Notes under the pieces: model-generated
The model's database searches: none
What the model saw: the letters and a program-made list of their open reading frames with translations, nothing else
What the model was told of the DNA's origin: nothing
Shown: piece by piece, positions 18,907-27,579 of the stretch
Layout: every line of letters starts with the position of its first letter
Position numbering within the stretch: the first letter of the stretch is position 1
Position numbers and translations under genes: made by a program
Assembly (NCBI GenBank): GCA_013373085.1
Contig: JABXIM010000028.1
Span: 33,235 to 97,234 of the forward strand
From: Oceanospirillaceae bacterium
GTDB lineage: Bacteria; Pseudomonadota; Gammaproteobacteria; Pseudomonadales; Balneatricaceae
Direction of reading: 5' to 3'
Length of the DNA: 64,000 bases

Positions 18907-19890
18907 ATGAATGAATCAATCACGCTGGTCGAGGCCGTCAACCTGGCGCTGGCGCATGAAATGGCTGCCGATAAAGATGTCGTTCTGCTGGGAGAGGACA
19001 TCGGTGTCAATGGCGGTGTATTCCGCGCCACCGTCGACCTGCTGGAGCGCTTCGGGCCACGCCGCGTCATGGATACCCCGCTGGCCGAAAACCTGATCGC
19101 CGGGCTCGCGGTGGGCCTGTCGACCCAGGGATTGCGGCCGGTCGCCGAAATCCAGTTCATGGGGTTCATCTTCCCGGTGATGGAGCAGATCATCAGCCAC
19201 GCCGCGCGCATGCGTAACCGCACCCGCGGCCGCCTGAGCTGCCCACTTGTCGTGCGCGCCCCCTTTGGCGGCGGCATCCATGCGCCCGAGCATCATTCCG
19301 AAAGCACCGAAGCGCTGCTGGCGCAGATTCCGGGACTGCGGGTCGTAATCCCGTCGTCACCAGCACGGGCCTACGGGCTGTTGCTGGCGGCGATCCGCTC
19401 ACCCGACCCGGTCATTTTTCTGGAACCTAAACGGATCTACAGAGCGGTCAAGCAGCCGGTCGAGGACAACGGCCAGGCGCTGCCCCTCGACACCTGCTTC
19501 ACGTTGCGCGAAGGCAGCGACATTACCCTGATCAGCTGGGGCGCCATGGTCAAGGAGACGCTCGAGGCGGCCGACGAACTGGCTCAGCAGGGCCTCAGCT
19601 GCGAGGTCATCGATGTTGCCACCCTCAACCTGATGGACCAGGACACCCTGCTGGCCTCGGTCGGCAAGACCGGCCGTGCCGTCATTGTGCACGAGGCCCC
19701 TGGGCACGGCGGCATGGGCGCCGAGATCGCCGCCACGCTGTCGGAACGCGGCCTGCTCGACCTGCAGGCGCCAATCGCCCGCGTAACCGGCTATGACACC
19801 GTCATGCCCTATTACAGGCTCGAACACCACTATCTGCCGAGGGCGGCAGACATTGTCGATGCCGCCCGACAGACCCTGGAGTTCGCATGA
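18907..19890 (+). CDS. 2-oxoacid dehydrogenase E1 component, beta subunit
   Basis: Partner of the alpha subunit in the decarboxylase heterotetramer; 327 aa from ATG 18907, preceded by AGGAGG. The typical transketolase-like opening (ITLVEAVNLALAHEMAADKDVVLLGEDIG), FGPRRVMDTPLAE and PFGGGIHAPEHHSES are present. The track start 69 nt earlier lies inside the alpha-subunit gene and is rejected. The stop codon overlaps the E2 start in an ATGA. Confidence 0.92.
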   Translation: MNESITLVEAVNLALAHEMAADKDVVLLGEDIGVNGGVFRATVDLLERFGPRRVMDTPLAENLIAGLAVGLSTQGLRPVAEIQFMGFIFPVMEQIISHAARMRNRTRGRLSCPLVVRAPFGGGIHAPEHHSESTEALLAQIPGLRVVIPSSPARAYGLLLAAIRSPDPVIFLEPKRIYRAVKQPVEDNGQALPLDTCFTLREGSDITLISWGAMVKETLEAADELAQQGLSCEVIDVATLNLMDQDTLLASVGKTGRAVIVHEAPGHGGMGAEIAATLSERGLLDLQAPIARVTGYDTVMPYYRLEHHYLPRAADIVDAARQTLEFA

Positions 19891-21005
19891 AATACTTCAA
19901 GCTGCCCGACCTCGGTGAAGGATTGCCCGAGGCAGAAATCCTCGAATGGCACGTCAAGGAAGGCGACAGCGTCAAAACCGACCAGGTCGTGGTCTCGGTC
20001 GAAACCGCCAAAGCGATTATCGAAGTCCCCTCGCCCCAAGATGGAACCATTGCGCACCTTTTTGGTGCTCCCGGCGATACCATCCACACCGGCGAACCCC
20101 TGCTCGAATTCGAGGGCGATGACGCTTCCAGCGATGCCGGCACCGTTGTCGGTGCGATTCAGCGCGCTCGCGACCAAAGCACCCGCGACGAGTTCATCAT
20201 TGGTGCATCACCCAGCACTCGCGCACACCATTCCACACGGGCGACACCGGCCGTTCGCGGCCTGGCGCAGCGCCTCGGCGTCGATATCGGCAGCGTCAGC
20301 GGCAGCGGCCGCGACGGTCTGATTACCGCCGACGATATCGAGCAGGCGGCGCAACTTAACCGAAGTCTGGGCGCGCCGGAACCCTTGCGCGGCGTACGCA
20401 AGCAGATGGCACGCAACATGGCCGAGGCCCACGCCCAGGTGGTGGCGGTGACACTGTTCGACGACGTCGATATCGACCACTGGCCAGACGGTACCGACAT
20501 CACCATGCGTCTGGTGCAGGCCATCGCAGCGGGCTGCGCCCGCGAACCCGCGCTCAACGCCTGGTTCGATGGCCGGCATCTGGTCCGACGCCTGCAGAAT
20601 ACCGTAAACCTGGGGGTAGCCGTGGATACCGAACAGGGGCTGTTCGTGCCCGTGCTGCGTGACATCGGCAGCCGTGACCGCGAGGATCTGCGCGCCGGTC
20701 TCGACCGGCTGCGTGCCGACGTACGAGCACGCACCATACCGCCATCCGAGTTGCAGGGCGCCACCGTTACGCTGAGCAACTTCGGCACCCTCTGCGGACG
20801 CTATGCCACACCGGTGGTGATGCCGCCCCAGGTGGCCATTGTCGGCGCCGGCAAAATCCGCCGTGAACCGGTGTGGTTCGGCGACCATGTCGAGGGGCAT
20901 CGGATGCTGCCGCTGTCGGTGACATTCGACCATCGCGCGGCCACCGGCGGAGAAGCGGCCCGTTTTATGCAGGGCATGATAGAAACACTGCGCGCCGATG
21001 CTTGA
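19887..21005 (+). CDS. Dihydrolipoamide acyltransferase (E2)
   Basis: Core of the 2-oxoacid dehydrogenase complex; transfers the acyl group to CoA. One lipoyl domain (ETAKA, lipoyl-Lys42), a subunit-binding domain at about 112-146, and the catalytic domain make up 372 aa, short for E2 proteins because only one lipoyl domain is present. The catalytic motif normally written DHRxxDG reads DHRAATGG here: His349 is kept but the usual Asp is Thr353. The gene overlaps E1beta by 4 nt. No E3 (lipoamide dehydrogenase) gene follows, so the complex must borrow E3 from elsewhere. Confidence 0.9.
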   Translation: MKYFKLPDLGEGLPEAEILEWHVKEGDSVKTDQVVVSVETAKAIIEVPSPQDGTIAHLFGAPGDTIHTGEPLLEFEGDDASSDAGTVVGAIQRARDQSTRDEFIIGASPSTRAHHSTRATPAVRGLAQRLGVDIGSVSGSGRDGLITADDIEQAAQLNRSLGAPEPLRGVRKQMARNMAEAHAQVVAVTLFDDVDIDHWPDGTDITMRLVQAIAAGCAREPALNAWFDGRHLVRRLQNTVNLGVAVDTEQGLFVPVLRDIGSRDREDLRAGLDRLRADVRARTIPPSELQGATVTLSNFGTLCGRYATPVVMPPQVAIVGAGKIRREPVWFGDHVEGHRMLPLSVTFDHRAATGGEAARFMQGMIETLRADA

Positions 21006-21025
21006 TCATATCCTCTGAACTTGCC

Positions 21026-21065
21026 CCGGCGTGCCGCATCAAAGCTGTGACGAGCGCCGGTTTTT
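21026..21065 (+). terminator. Terminator-like hairpin after the E2 gene
   Basis: CCGGCG pairs with CGCCGG across a 23-nt loop and is followed directly by T5. The loop is long, so efficiency is uncertain. It separates the dehydrogenase cluster from prkA. Confidence 0.5.
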
Positions 21066-21108
21066 GCTTTTATTCCAGCAACCCCCATTGGGCACACCAA
21101 AGGTGGGC

Positions 21109-21114
21109 TACACT
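21109..21114 (+). promoter_or_regulatory. Possible -10 element of the prkA promoter
   Basis: CTACACT, a hexamer TACACT preceded by C as is frequent in stationary-phase (sigma-S) promoters, about 90 bp before prkA. No good -35 is visible. The link with sigma-S is suggested by the known starvation control of prkA-yeaH in enterobacteria. Confidence 0.3.
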
Positions 21115-21199
21115 TGATTCAAAGGAGGGCATTAAGGAACGAACGGAACCGTAAAAACCTTGCCAATCAAGTGGTAATGAGACAGGAAGGTAGCCAACT

Positions 21200-23122
21200 A
21201 TGAGCATTTTTGAGCACTTCAAAGCGCGCTATTCAGCGACGCAGCAGGAAGAGATGAGCCTGCATGAGTACCTTGCGCTATGTAAATCGGATCCCCTGGC
21301 CTACGCCAACGCGGCCGAACGCATGCTCAAGGCGATTGGTGAGCCGGAGACAGTCGATACCGCCAGGGATTCGCGACTGAGCCGCATCTTTTCCAACAAA
21401 GTGATCAAACGGTATCCGGCCTTTAACGACTTCTATGGTATGGAGGAGGCGATCGAAAACATCGTTTCCTACTTCAAGCACGCCGCCCAGGGGCTCGAGG
21501 AACGCAAACAGATCCTCTATCTGTTGGGTCCGGTCGGGGGCGGTAAATCCTCGCTGGCCGAAAAGCTCAAGCACCTGATGGAACACGTGCCTTTCTACGC
21601 CATCAAGGGTTCGCCGGTATTCGAATCGCCGCTGGGGCTGTTCACCCCCGAAGAGGACGCCGACATCCTCGAGCAGGAATACGGCATCCCGCGCCGCTAT
21701 CTCAAGGGCATCATGTCGCCCTGGGCCGTCAAGCGTCTGCGCGAATACGGCGGCGATATCAGCCAGTTCAGGGTGGTCAAGCTGTATCCGTCGATACTGA
21801 ACCAGATCGCGATCGCCAAGACAGAACCCGGCGACGAGAACAACCAGGATATCTCGAGCCTGGTGGGCAAGGTCGATATCCGCAAGCTCGAGGAGTTTCC
21901 GCAGCACGACCCGGATGCCTACAGCTTCTCCGGCGCGCTGTGCCGCGCCAACCAGGGCATGATGGAATTCGTCGAGATGTTCAAGGCGCCGATCAAGGTC
22001 CTGCACCCGCTGCTCACCGCCACCCAGGAGAGCAACTACAACAGCACCGAGGGCATGGGCGCTATTCCCTACGACGGTATTGTGCTGGCGCACTCCAACG
22101 AGTCCGAGTGGCAGTCGTTCAAGAACAACAAGACCAATGAAGCCTTCATTGACCGTGTCTACATCGTCAAGGTGCCCTATTGCACCCGGGTTTCGGAAGA
22201 GGTCCGCATCTACGAGAAGCTGCTCGAGAACAGTTCACTCAACGAATCGCCCTGCGCACCCGACACCCTGAACATGCTGGCGCAATTCACCACTCTGTCG
22301 CGCATCAAGGAGCCGGAAAACTCCAGCATCTATTCGAAGATGCGTATCTACGACGGCGAAAACCTCAAGGATACCGATCCCAAGGCCAAGTCGCTGCAGG
22401 AGTATAAGGACGCTGCCGGGGTCGACGAGGGCATGAACGGCCTGTCCACCCGCTTCGCCTTCAAGATCCTGTCCAAGGTGTTCAACTTTGACCCGACCGA
22501 GGTATCGGCCAACCCGGTGCACCTGCTCTACGTGCTGGAGAAGGAGATCGAGCAGCAGCAGTTCCCGACGGAAACCCAGGATCGCTATATTGGCTTCCTC
22601 AAGGAATACATCGCGCCGAAGTACATCGATTTCCTCGGCAAGGAAATCCAGACCGCCTACCTCGAGTCCTACTCGGAGTATGGTCAGAACATCTTCGACC
22701 GCTACTGCACCTACGCCGACTTCTGGATTCAGGACCAGGAGTACCGCGACCCCGAAACCGGTGACATTCTCGACCGTCAGGCCATCAACGAGGAACTGGA
22801 GAAAATCGAAAAACCGGCCGGCATCAGCAACCCGAAGGATTTCCGCCACGAAATTGTCAACTTCGTGCTGCGCGCCCGGGCCAACAACCATGGCAAGAAT
22901 CCGACCTGGATGAGCTACGAGAAGATGCGTACGGTCATCGAGAAGAAGATGTTCTCGAATACCGAGGATCTTCTGCCGGTCATTTCCTTCAACGCCAAGG
23001 CCTCTTCGGAGGACCAGCGCAAACACGGGGAGTTCGTCAAGCGCCTGATCGACCGCGGCTACACCGAGAAGCAGGTGCGGCTGCTGTGCGAATGGTACAT
23101 CCGGGTACGTAAATCCCAGTAA
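21200..23122 (+). CDS. prkA: PrkA-family serine protein kinase (AAA+)
   Basis: Large 640-aa protein with an N-terminal AAA+ module and a C-terminal kinase-like region. Walker A is GPVGGGKS at 110-117. It matches the PrkA/YeaG family throughout, including SPWAVKRLREYGGD and the N-terminal SIFEHFKARY. In E. coli YeaG acts with YeaH in adaptation to nitrogen starvation and stationary phase. Here prkA, yeaH and spoVR lie in one direction, the conserved three-gene cluster. A large hairpin lies between prkA and yeaH. Confidence 0.95.
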   Translation: MSIFEHFKARYSATQQEEMSLHEYLALCKSDPLAYANAAERMLKAIGEPETVDTARDSRLSRIFSNKVIKRYPAFNDFYGMEEAIENIVSYFKHAAQGLEERKQILYLLGPVGGGKSSLAEKLKHLMEHVPFYAIKGSPVFESPLGLFTPEEDADILEQEYGIPRRYLKGIMSPWAVKRLREYGGDISQFRVVKLYPSILNQIAIAKTEPGDENNQDISSLVGKVDIRKLEEFPQHDPDAYSFSGALCRANQGMMEFVEMFKAPIKVLHPLLTATQESNYNSTEGMGAIPYDGIVLAHSNESEWQSFKNNKTNEAFIDRVYIVKVPYCTRVSEEVRIYEKLLENSSLNESPCAPDTLNMLAQFTTLSRIKEPENSSIYSKMRIYDGENLKDTDPKAKSLQEYKDAAGVDEGMNGLSTRFAFKILSKVFNFDPTEVSANPVHLLYVLEKEIEQQQFPTETQDRYIGFLKEYIAPKYIDFLGKEIQTAYLESYSEYGQNIFDRYCTYADFWIQDQEYRDPETGDILDRQAINEELEKIEKPAGISNPKDFRHEIVNFVLRARANNHGKNPTWMSYEKMRTVIEKKMFSNTEDLLPVISFNAKASSEDQRKHGEFVKRLIDRGYTEKQVRLLCEWYIRVRKSQ

Positions 23123-23149
23123 CAGTACCGGGCGCAGTCTGTCCGGTCA

Positions 23150-23201
23150 GGTCGAGGCCCGGTCAGCTGACGCCGGATTCTCCGGCGTCAGGGCCTCGAC
23201 C
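23150..23201 (+). other. Long intercistronic hairpin between prkA and yeaH
   Basis: GGTCGAGGCCC pairs with GGGCCTCGACC, and directly inside it TGACGCCGG pairs with CCGGCGTCA around an ATTCT loop: 20 paired bases with a single 7-nt bulge. It fills about half of the 95-nt spacer and ends 17 nt before the yeaH start. There is no U-run, so it is more likely an mRNA processing or stability element than a terminator. Confidence 0.75.
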
Positions 23202-23217
23202 GGTTAAGGAGTAGGGT

Positions 23218-24504
23218 ATGAGCTACATCATTGATCGTCGCCTGAACGCAAAGAAGAAGAGCACCGTCAATCGGCAGCGCTTCCTGCGTCGCTATCGCAA
23301 GCATATCAAGCGTGCTGTCGAAGAGGCGGTCAATCAGCGCTCAATCCGGGATATCGATCAGGGTGGACAGGTCACGATTCCGAGCCGGGACATTTCAGAA
23401 CCGGTTTTCCACCATGGCGACGGCGGCCAGCGCAAGCGCGTCTATCCCGGTAACAAGGAGTTTGTTGAAGGCGACGAATTTCGCCGTCCCCAGGGCGGTG
23501 GTGGTGGCGGTGCCGGCAAGGGCAAAGCCAGCAACCAGGGTGAAGGCATGGACGACTTCACGTTCAACATCAACCAGGACGAATTTCTCGATTTCCTGTT
23601 CGAAGGGCTGGAACTGCCCTATATGGTCAAGAAGAAGCTGCGCGACGCCACCCAGTTCGAAACCCGGCGCGCCGGTTTCACCAGCTCCGGCTCGCCGGAA
23701 AAACTGCATATCGTGCGTTCGCTCAGAGCCGCGCACGCCCGTCGCATTGCCCTGTCGGGGTCGGATCGCAAGCGCATCCGCGAGCTCAAGAAGGAGCTCT
23801 GGTCGCTCGAGGATAATATGACGGACCCCGAAACCAAGGCCCGTTGCGATGCGCTGCGCGCCGAGATCGAGGACCTCGAGAAGAAGGTGCGGCGTATGCC
23901 CTTCATCGATGACTTCGACCTCAAGTTCAACAACCTGGTGCGGATTCCGGTGCCGTCGAGCAAGGCGGTGATGTTCTGCGTCATGGACGTTTCGGGTTCA
24001 ATGACCCAGGCGATCAAGGACATGGCCAAGCGCTTCTTCCTGCTGCTCTACCTGTTCCTGACCCGGAACTACAAGCAGATCGAAGTGGTGTTTATCCGCC
24101 ACCATACCCATGCAAAAGAGGTGGACGAAGAGGAGTTTTTCTACTCCCGCGAAACCGGCGGCACCATCGTGTCCAGCGCCCTGACGCTGACCGGCGATGT
24201 CATCCGCGACCGTTATCCGGCCGGCGACTGGAACATCTATGTCGCCCAGGCGTCCGATGGCGACAACTGGGACGGCGACTCCGACTCCTGTCGCCAGATA
24301 CTGATCAATCGCGTGCTGCCACACGTGCAGTACTATGCCTACGTCGAAATCACCACCGGTCCGCATCAGAACCTGTGGCTGGAATACGAACGGGTGCGCG
24401 AAGCCTTCCCCGAGACCTTCGCGATGCACCAGATAGAGGAGGCCTCCGATATCTATCCGGTATTCCGCAAGCTCTTCGCCCGCAAGATGGAGGGTGCTGC
24501 ATGA
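23218..24504 (+). CDS. yeaH: YeaH/YhbH family (DUF444) protein
   Basis: Partner of the PrkA kinase in the stationary-phase/starvation cluster. The 428-aa product has a basic N-terminus, a Gly-rich linker at about 93-103, and a von Willebrand A-like domain with the metal-site motif DVSGS at 257-261. Its stop overlaps the spoVR start as ATGA, indicating translational coupling. Biochemical role unknown; VWA proteins paired with AAA+ ATPases often act as adaptor or metal-insertion systems, which is inference. Confidence 0.94.
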   Translation: MSYIIDRRLNAKKKSTVNRQRFLRRYRKHIKRAVEEAVNQRSIRDIDQGGQVTIPSRDISEPVFHHGDGGQRKRVYPGNKEFVEGDEFRRPQGGGGGGAGKGKASNQGEGMDDFTFNINQDEFLDFLFEGLELPYMVKKKLRDATQFETRRAGFTSSGSPEKLHIVRSLRAAHARRIALSGSDRKRIRELKKELWSLEDNMTDPETKARCDALRAEIEDLEKKVRRMPFIDDFDLKFNNLVRIPVPSSKAVMFCVMDVSGSMTQAIKDMAKRFFLLLYLFLTRNYKQIEVVFIRHHTHAKEVDEEEFFYSRETGGTIVSSALTLTGDVIRDRYPAGDWNIYVAQASDGDNWDGDSDSCRQILINRVLPHVQYYAYVEITTGPHQNLWLEYERVREAFPETFAMHQIEEASDIYPVFRKLFARKMEGAA

Positions 24505-26030
24505 GCGCGACCAAGAAGAAACAAAAGCAGCCGCTCTCGACGGGATCGGAGTGGACGTTCGAACTCATCGAAGCCTACGATCGAGAAATCGGACGCCTGG
24601 CGGGTGAATTCGGCCTGGATACCTATCCCAACCAGATCGAAGTCATCACCTCCGAACAGATGATGGACGCCTACTCGTCCGTCGGCATGCCGCTCAACTA
24701 CAACCACTGGTCCTTCGGCAAGCAGTTCGTCGAGACCGAGCAGCGTTACAAGCGTGGCCAGATGGGCCTGGCTTACGAGATCGTCATCAACTCGGATCCC
24801 TGCATAGCCTACCTGATGGAGGAAAACACCATGACGATGCAGGCACTGGTCATCGCCCACGCCTGCTACGGACACAACTCCTTCTTCAAGGGCAACTACC
24901 TGTTCCAGACCTGGACAGACGCCACCGCAATCATCGATTACCTGCTGTTCGCGAAGAAATACATCACCGACTGCGAAGAGCGCTATGGGTCCGAGAATGT
25001 CGAGGAATTGCTCGACTCCTGCCACGCGCTGATGAACTACGGCGTCAATCGCTACAAGCGGCCGAAGCCGATTACCGCCGACGAAGAGCGCAAACGCCAG
25101 CAGGCACGGGAAGAGTACATCCAACGCCACCTCAACGAGCTCTGGAATACCATCCCGCACAAGGACGCACCGGAAGCCGCGCAGGAAATTCACTTCCCGA
25201 AAGAGCCGGAAGAAAACATTCTCTATTTCATCGAGAAGAATGCCCCGCTGCTGGAGCCCTGGCAGCGGGAGGTGGTGCGCATCGTGCGCAAGGTCTCGCA
25301 GTACTTCTATCCGCAGAAACAGACCCAGGTCATGAACGAAGGCTGGGCCTGCTTCTGGCACTACAACCTGTTGCATGGCCTCTACGACGAAGGGCTGGTC
25401 ACCGATGGCTTCATGATGGAGTTCCTGCACAGCCATTCCAGCGTGGTCTACCAGCCGCCGTTCGACTCGCCCTACTTCAGCGGCATCAACCCCTATACCC
25501 TGGGCTACAACATGATGCAGGACATTCGCCGCATCTGCGAACGCCCGACCGACGAAGACCGCGAGTGGTTCCCGGAGCTGGCCGGCACCCCTTGGCTGGA
25601 AGCCATGCACTACGCCATGCACAACTACAAGGACGAGAGCTTCATCCAGCAGTACCTGTCGCCGACGCTGATACGCGAGCTCAAATTGTTCACCATCATG
25701 GACGATGCCGAGAGCCCGACCCTGAAGGTCTCGGCAATCCACAACGAAACCGGATACCGGCGCATTCGCGAGGATCTCTCGGCGCAGTACAATCTCGGCA
25801 ATCGCGAACCCAACATCCAGGTCTACAACGTCAACGTACGCGGCGACCGCTCGCTGACGCTGCGCCACTACATGTACAATAACCAGCCGCTGGGCGAGAG
25901 TGCCGACGAGGTGCTCAAGCACCTGCATCGCCTCTGGGGCTTTGACGTGCACCTGGAGTCGGTCAAGCCGGACGGCACCGTCTGCGCCCAGCACCACTGC
26001 CCACCGCGCGAGGTGCTGGAAACGCTCTGA
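24501..26030 (+). CDS. spoVR: SpoVR family protein
   Basis: Third member of the prkA-yeaH-spoVR cluster, 509 aa from ATG 24501. It matches the SpoVR/YcgB family throughout ([36 protein letters not shown]). Many conserved His and Glu residues suggest a metal-binding or enzymatic fold, but no activity is established. In Bacillus the homologue affects spore cortex formation; in non-spore-formers it is linked to stress. The longer track start lies inside yeaH and is rejected on the ATGA overlap. Confidence 0.93.
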   Translation: MSATKKKQKQPLSTGSEWTFELIEAYDREIGRLAGEFGLDTYPNQIEVITSEQMMDAYSSVGMPLNYNHWSFGKQFVETEQRYKRGQMGLAYEIVINSDPCIAYLMEENTMTMQALVIAHACYGHNSFFKGNYLFQTWTDATAIIDYLLFAKKYITDCEERYGSENVEELLDSCHALMNYGVNRYKRPKPITADEERKRQQAREEYIQRHLNELWNTIPHKDAPEAAQEIHFPKEPEENILYFIEKNAPLLEPWQREVVRIVRKVSQYFYPQKQTQVMNEGWACFWHYNLLHGLYDEGLVTDGFMMEFLHSHSSVVYQPPFDSPYFSGINPYTLGYNMMQDIRRICERPTDEDREWFPELAGTPWLEAMHYAMHNYKDESFIQQYLSPTLIRELKLFTIMDDAESPTLKVSAIHNETGYRRIREDLSAQYNLGNREPNIQVYNVNVRGDRSLTLRHYMYNNQPLGESADEVLKHLHRLWGFDVHLESVKPDGTVCAQHHCPPREVLETL

Positions 26031-26038
26031 ACCGAGGG

Positions 26039-26066
26039 CGCCCCGGTATCGTTCGATGCCGGGGCG
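26039..26066 (+). terminator. Stem-loop between spoVR and the HIT gene
   Basis: CGCCCCGGTAT pairs with ATGCCGGGGCG (one G-U pair) around CGTTCG, starting 9 nt after the spoVR stop. No T-run follows, so it may be a partial or Rho-assisted terminator or a processing signal. Confidence 0.45.
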
Positions 26067-26097
26067 ACAGCACATTGCACCCATTCAGAGGACTACC

Positions 26098-26463
26098 ATG
26101 GATTGTCTGTTCTGCAAGATACTGGAAAAGCAAATACCCGCCGATGTGATCTACGAGGATGATGAGGCTATCGCCTTTCGCGATATCAATCCGCAGGCGC
26201 CGTTCCACGCGCTGGTGATTCCGCGCCGCCATATCCACAGCCTGAACGACATGGCGCCGGAGGATCGCGAGACCGTCGGGCACCTGGTGATGGTGGCGTC
26301 GAAGCTGGCCGAAGAGCACGGTTTCGCGGATGACGGCTACCGCACGCTGTTCAACTGCAACAGCCACGGCGGCCAGACGGTGTTCCATATCCATCTGCAC
26401 GTCCTCGGCGGTAAGCCGATGGGCTGGCCTCCCTATACCGAGACCCTCAAAACCCCGGTTTAG
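26098..26463 (+). CDS. hinT: HIT-family nucleotide hydrolase (HinT-like)
   Basis: Small 121-aa histidine-triad protein. The HxHxH active site is HIHLH at 97-101 in TVFHIHLHVLGGKPMGW, typical of HinT, which hydrolyses purine nucleoside phosphoramidates and acyl-adenylates. Cys3 and Cys6 at the N-terminus (DCLFCKIL) are also typical. The start at 26098 is supported by its neat N-terminus; the longer track ORF reads out of spoVR in another frame. Confidence 0.94.
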   Translation: MDCLFCKILEKQIPADVIYEDDEAIAFRDINPQAPFHALVIPRRHIHSLNDMAPEDRETVGHLVMVASKLAEEHGFADDGYRTLFNCNSHGGQTVFHIHLHVLGGKPMGWPPYTETLKTPV

Positions 26464-26475
26464 CGACCACCCGCA

Positions 26476-26514
26476 GGTTGGGTGGAGTGGCGCGTAGCCA
26501 CGAAACCCAACATT
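26476..26514. repeat. Dispersed TTGGGT...ACCCAA hairpin repeat, copy 1
   Basis: GGTTGGGT and ACCCAAC flank an inner GTGGC/GCCAC stem. This intergenic repeat type (GTAGGTTGGGT...AACCCAAC) is widespread in gammaproteobacterial genomes. A second copy lies at 46425-46463. It fills the convergent hinT-GDPD spacer, where it may act as a two-way terminator. Confidence 0.65.
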
Positions 26515-26561
26515 TAACATCCCGGACAATAGTCGCCGCTGACGCCTCCCCTTTGCTGCCA

Positions 26562-27311
26562 CTAGCTGGATTGCAATGCCCTGCGCATCTCGTCGATCTC
26601 GAAGGTTTCGATCAACGCTGCGCCTCTTGCGAACAACGCTTTCGCCAGCCCCGGCTCTGCAACCTCGAACAGCGCCAGCCGGGTATGCTTGCCGAGCTGC
26701 AACGTCCCGTCCGGCAGATCGCGATAGTCCAGGAACAGATAGTCAGGGGCCAGCCTTTGCCAGTCCAGATCGCTTGGTTCCGGCCAGCGGTGTTCGACCG
26801 CCCCGACACACCAGCCGGCCGCCTTGGCCAGATGCAGGACTGCACGCTCGTAACTGATCAGCACGACGCTATCGCGACAGCCGTCGAGTTCAGCCGCGAC
26901 CGCCCGGAGCACGACCTCGTTGCCGAACTGGCCGATCGCTTCGGGCTTGAGTTCGATGAAGAAGCGAACCTCCGGCCATGCGTCGATCAGCACAGCCAGT
27001 TGCGCCAGCGTCGCCAGCGGCTCCTGTACGAAACGCGAGCCGAAACGGGCGGGATAAGGGCAACGCAACGCCGGCAGCGCGCTGCTGTGCAGCTGATGGA
27101 TATCACCCGGACATCCACACATACGTTCTAGGCCGGGATCGTGAAAGACGACCGGCACCCTGTCCGCAGTCAGCTGTATATCGACTTCGACGTAACGGGC
27201 GCCGGCCTCAAGTGCCTTACGCACAGCCAGCAGCGTGTTCTCCGGATAACGCGCCGCATACCCCCGGTGCGCCACCAGGCGGTCGGCCGCCCCCCAATCA
27301 GTTGTTGCCAC
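26562..27311 (-). CDS. Glycerophosphodiester phosphodiesterase
   Basis: Cleaves glycerophosphodiesters to glycerol-3-phosphate and an alcohol. The GDPD signatures are clear: VAHRGYAARYPENTL, EVDIQLTADRVPVVFHDPGLER, and FIELKPE. The track start is a TTG at 27329; GTG 27311 has GGGAG 8 nt upstream and is preferred, giving 249 aa. No signal peptide is seen, so it is the cytoplasmic (UgpQ-like) type. It is convergent with hinT and divergent from the Bcr/CflA exporter. Confidence 0.9.
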   Translation of the reverse strand: MATTDWGAADRLVAHRGYAARYPENTLLAVRKALEAGARYVEVDIQLTADRVPVVFHDPGLERMCGCPGDIHQLHSSALPALRCPYPARFGSRFVQEPLATLAQLAVLIDAWPEVRFFIELKPEAIGQFGNEVVLRAVAAELDGCRDSVVLISYERAVLHLAKAAGWCVGAVEHRWPEPSDLDWQRLAPDYLFLDYRDLPDGTLQLGKHTRLALFEVAEPGLAKALFARGAALIETFEIDEMRRALQSS

Positions 27312-27401
27312 ATCGAGACTCCCGAGCAACGGAAATACAAATTAGGACCATTTCTGCAACAGTAAATTGCTCTAACGTATCCGCCAAACCGCTGGCCACA
27401 G

Positions 27402-27504
27402 TGCTAGACTGTTCCTCACTTATCTGGAACGTCTTCCAGCATAGTTCTCTTTTTACGTGCAGTGCTTATTCATCACTCCGGTGCCGCAAGGCCCGGAGTT
27501 TTTT
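27402..27504 (+). ncRNA. Candidate small RNA or attenuated leader upstream of the Bcr/CflA gene
   Basis: An extended -10 element (TGCTAGACT, 27402-27410) could start a transcript near 27417. It would contain a perfect small hairpin CTGGAA-CGTC-TTCCAG (27424-27439), a U-rich single-stranded stretch, and end in a strong terminator at 27476-27504: about 88 nt. This is the shape of an Hfq-type sRNA. It could also be an attenuator in the leader of the exporter gene, whose ATG is 76 nt beyond the terminator. No -35 element of good quality is seen, and no Rfam family was recognised. Confidence 0.4.
27476..27504 (+). terminator. Strong intrinsic terminator in front of the exporter gene
   Basis: CTCCGG(T)GCC-GCAA-GGCCCGGAG: a 9-bp stem with one bulged base and a GNRA tetraloop, followed by TTTTTT. 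It reads on the plus strand, upstream of a plus-strand gene, so it must end a short upstream transcript rather than a known gene. Confidence 0.8.
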
Positions 27505-27579
27505 ATCGCAAGCCGCTGCCGTATACCGACTCTACTGGCACCCCTATTCGCCCCGGTGTCGAACAACCCAAAGGTCCCG

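Noticed and set aside
21088-21115. Possible sigma-54 promoter upstream of prkA (TTGGGCACACCAAAGGTGGGC)
   Set aside because: The spacing between a GG and a GC element does not fit the -24/-12 rule, so only a weak sigma-S-like -10 is noted.
24453-26084. 543-aa ORF antisense to spoVR
   Set aside because: Shadow of the family-typical spoVR gene; no motif.
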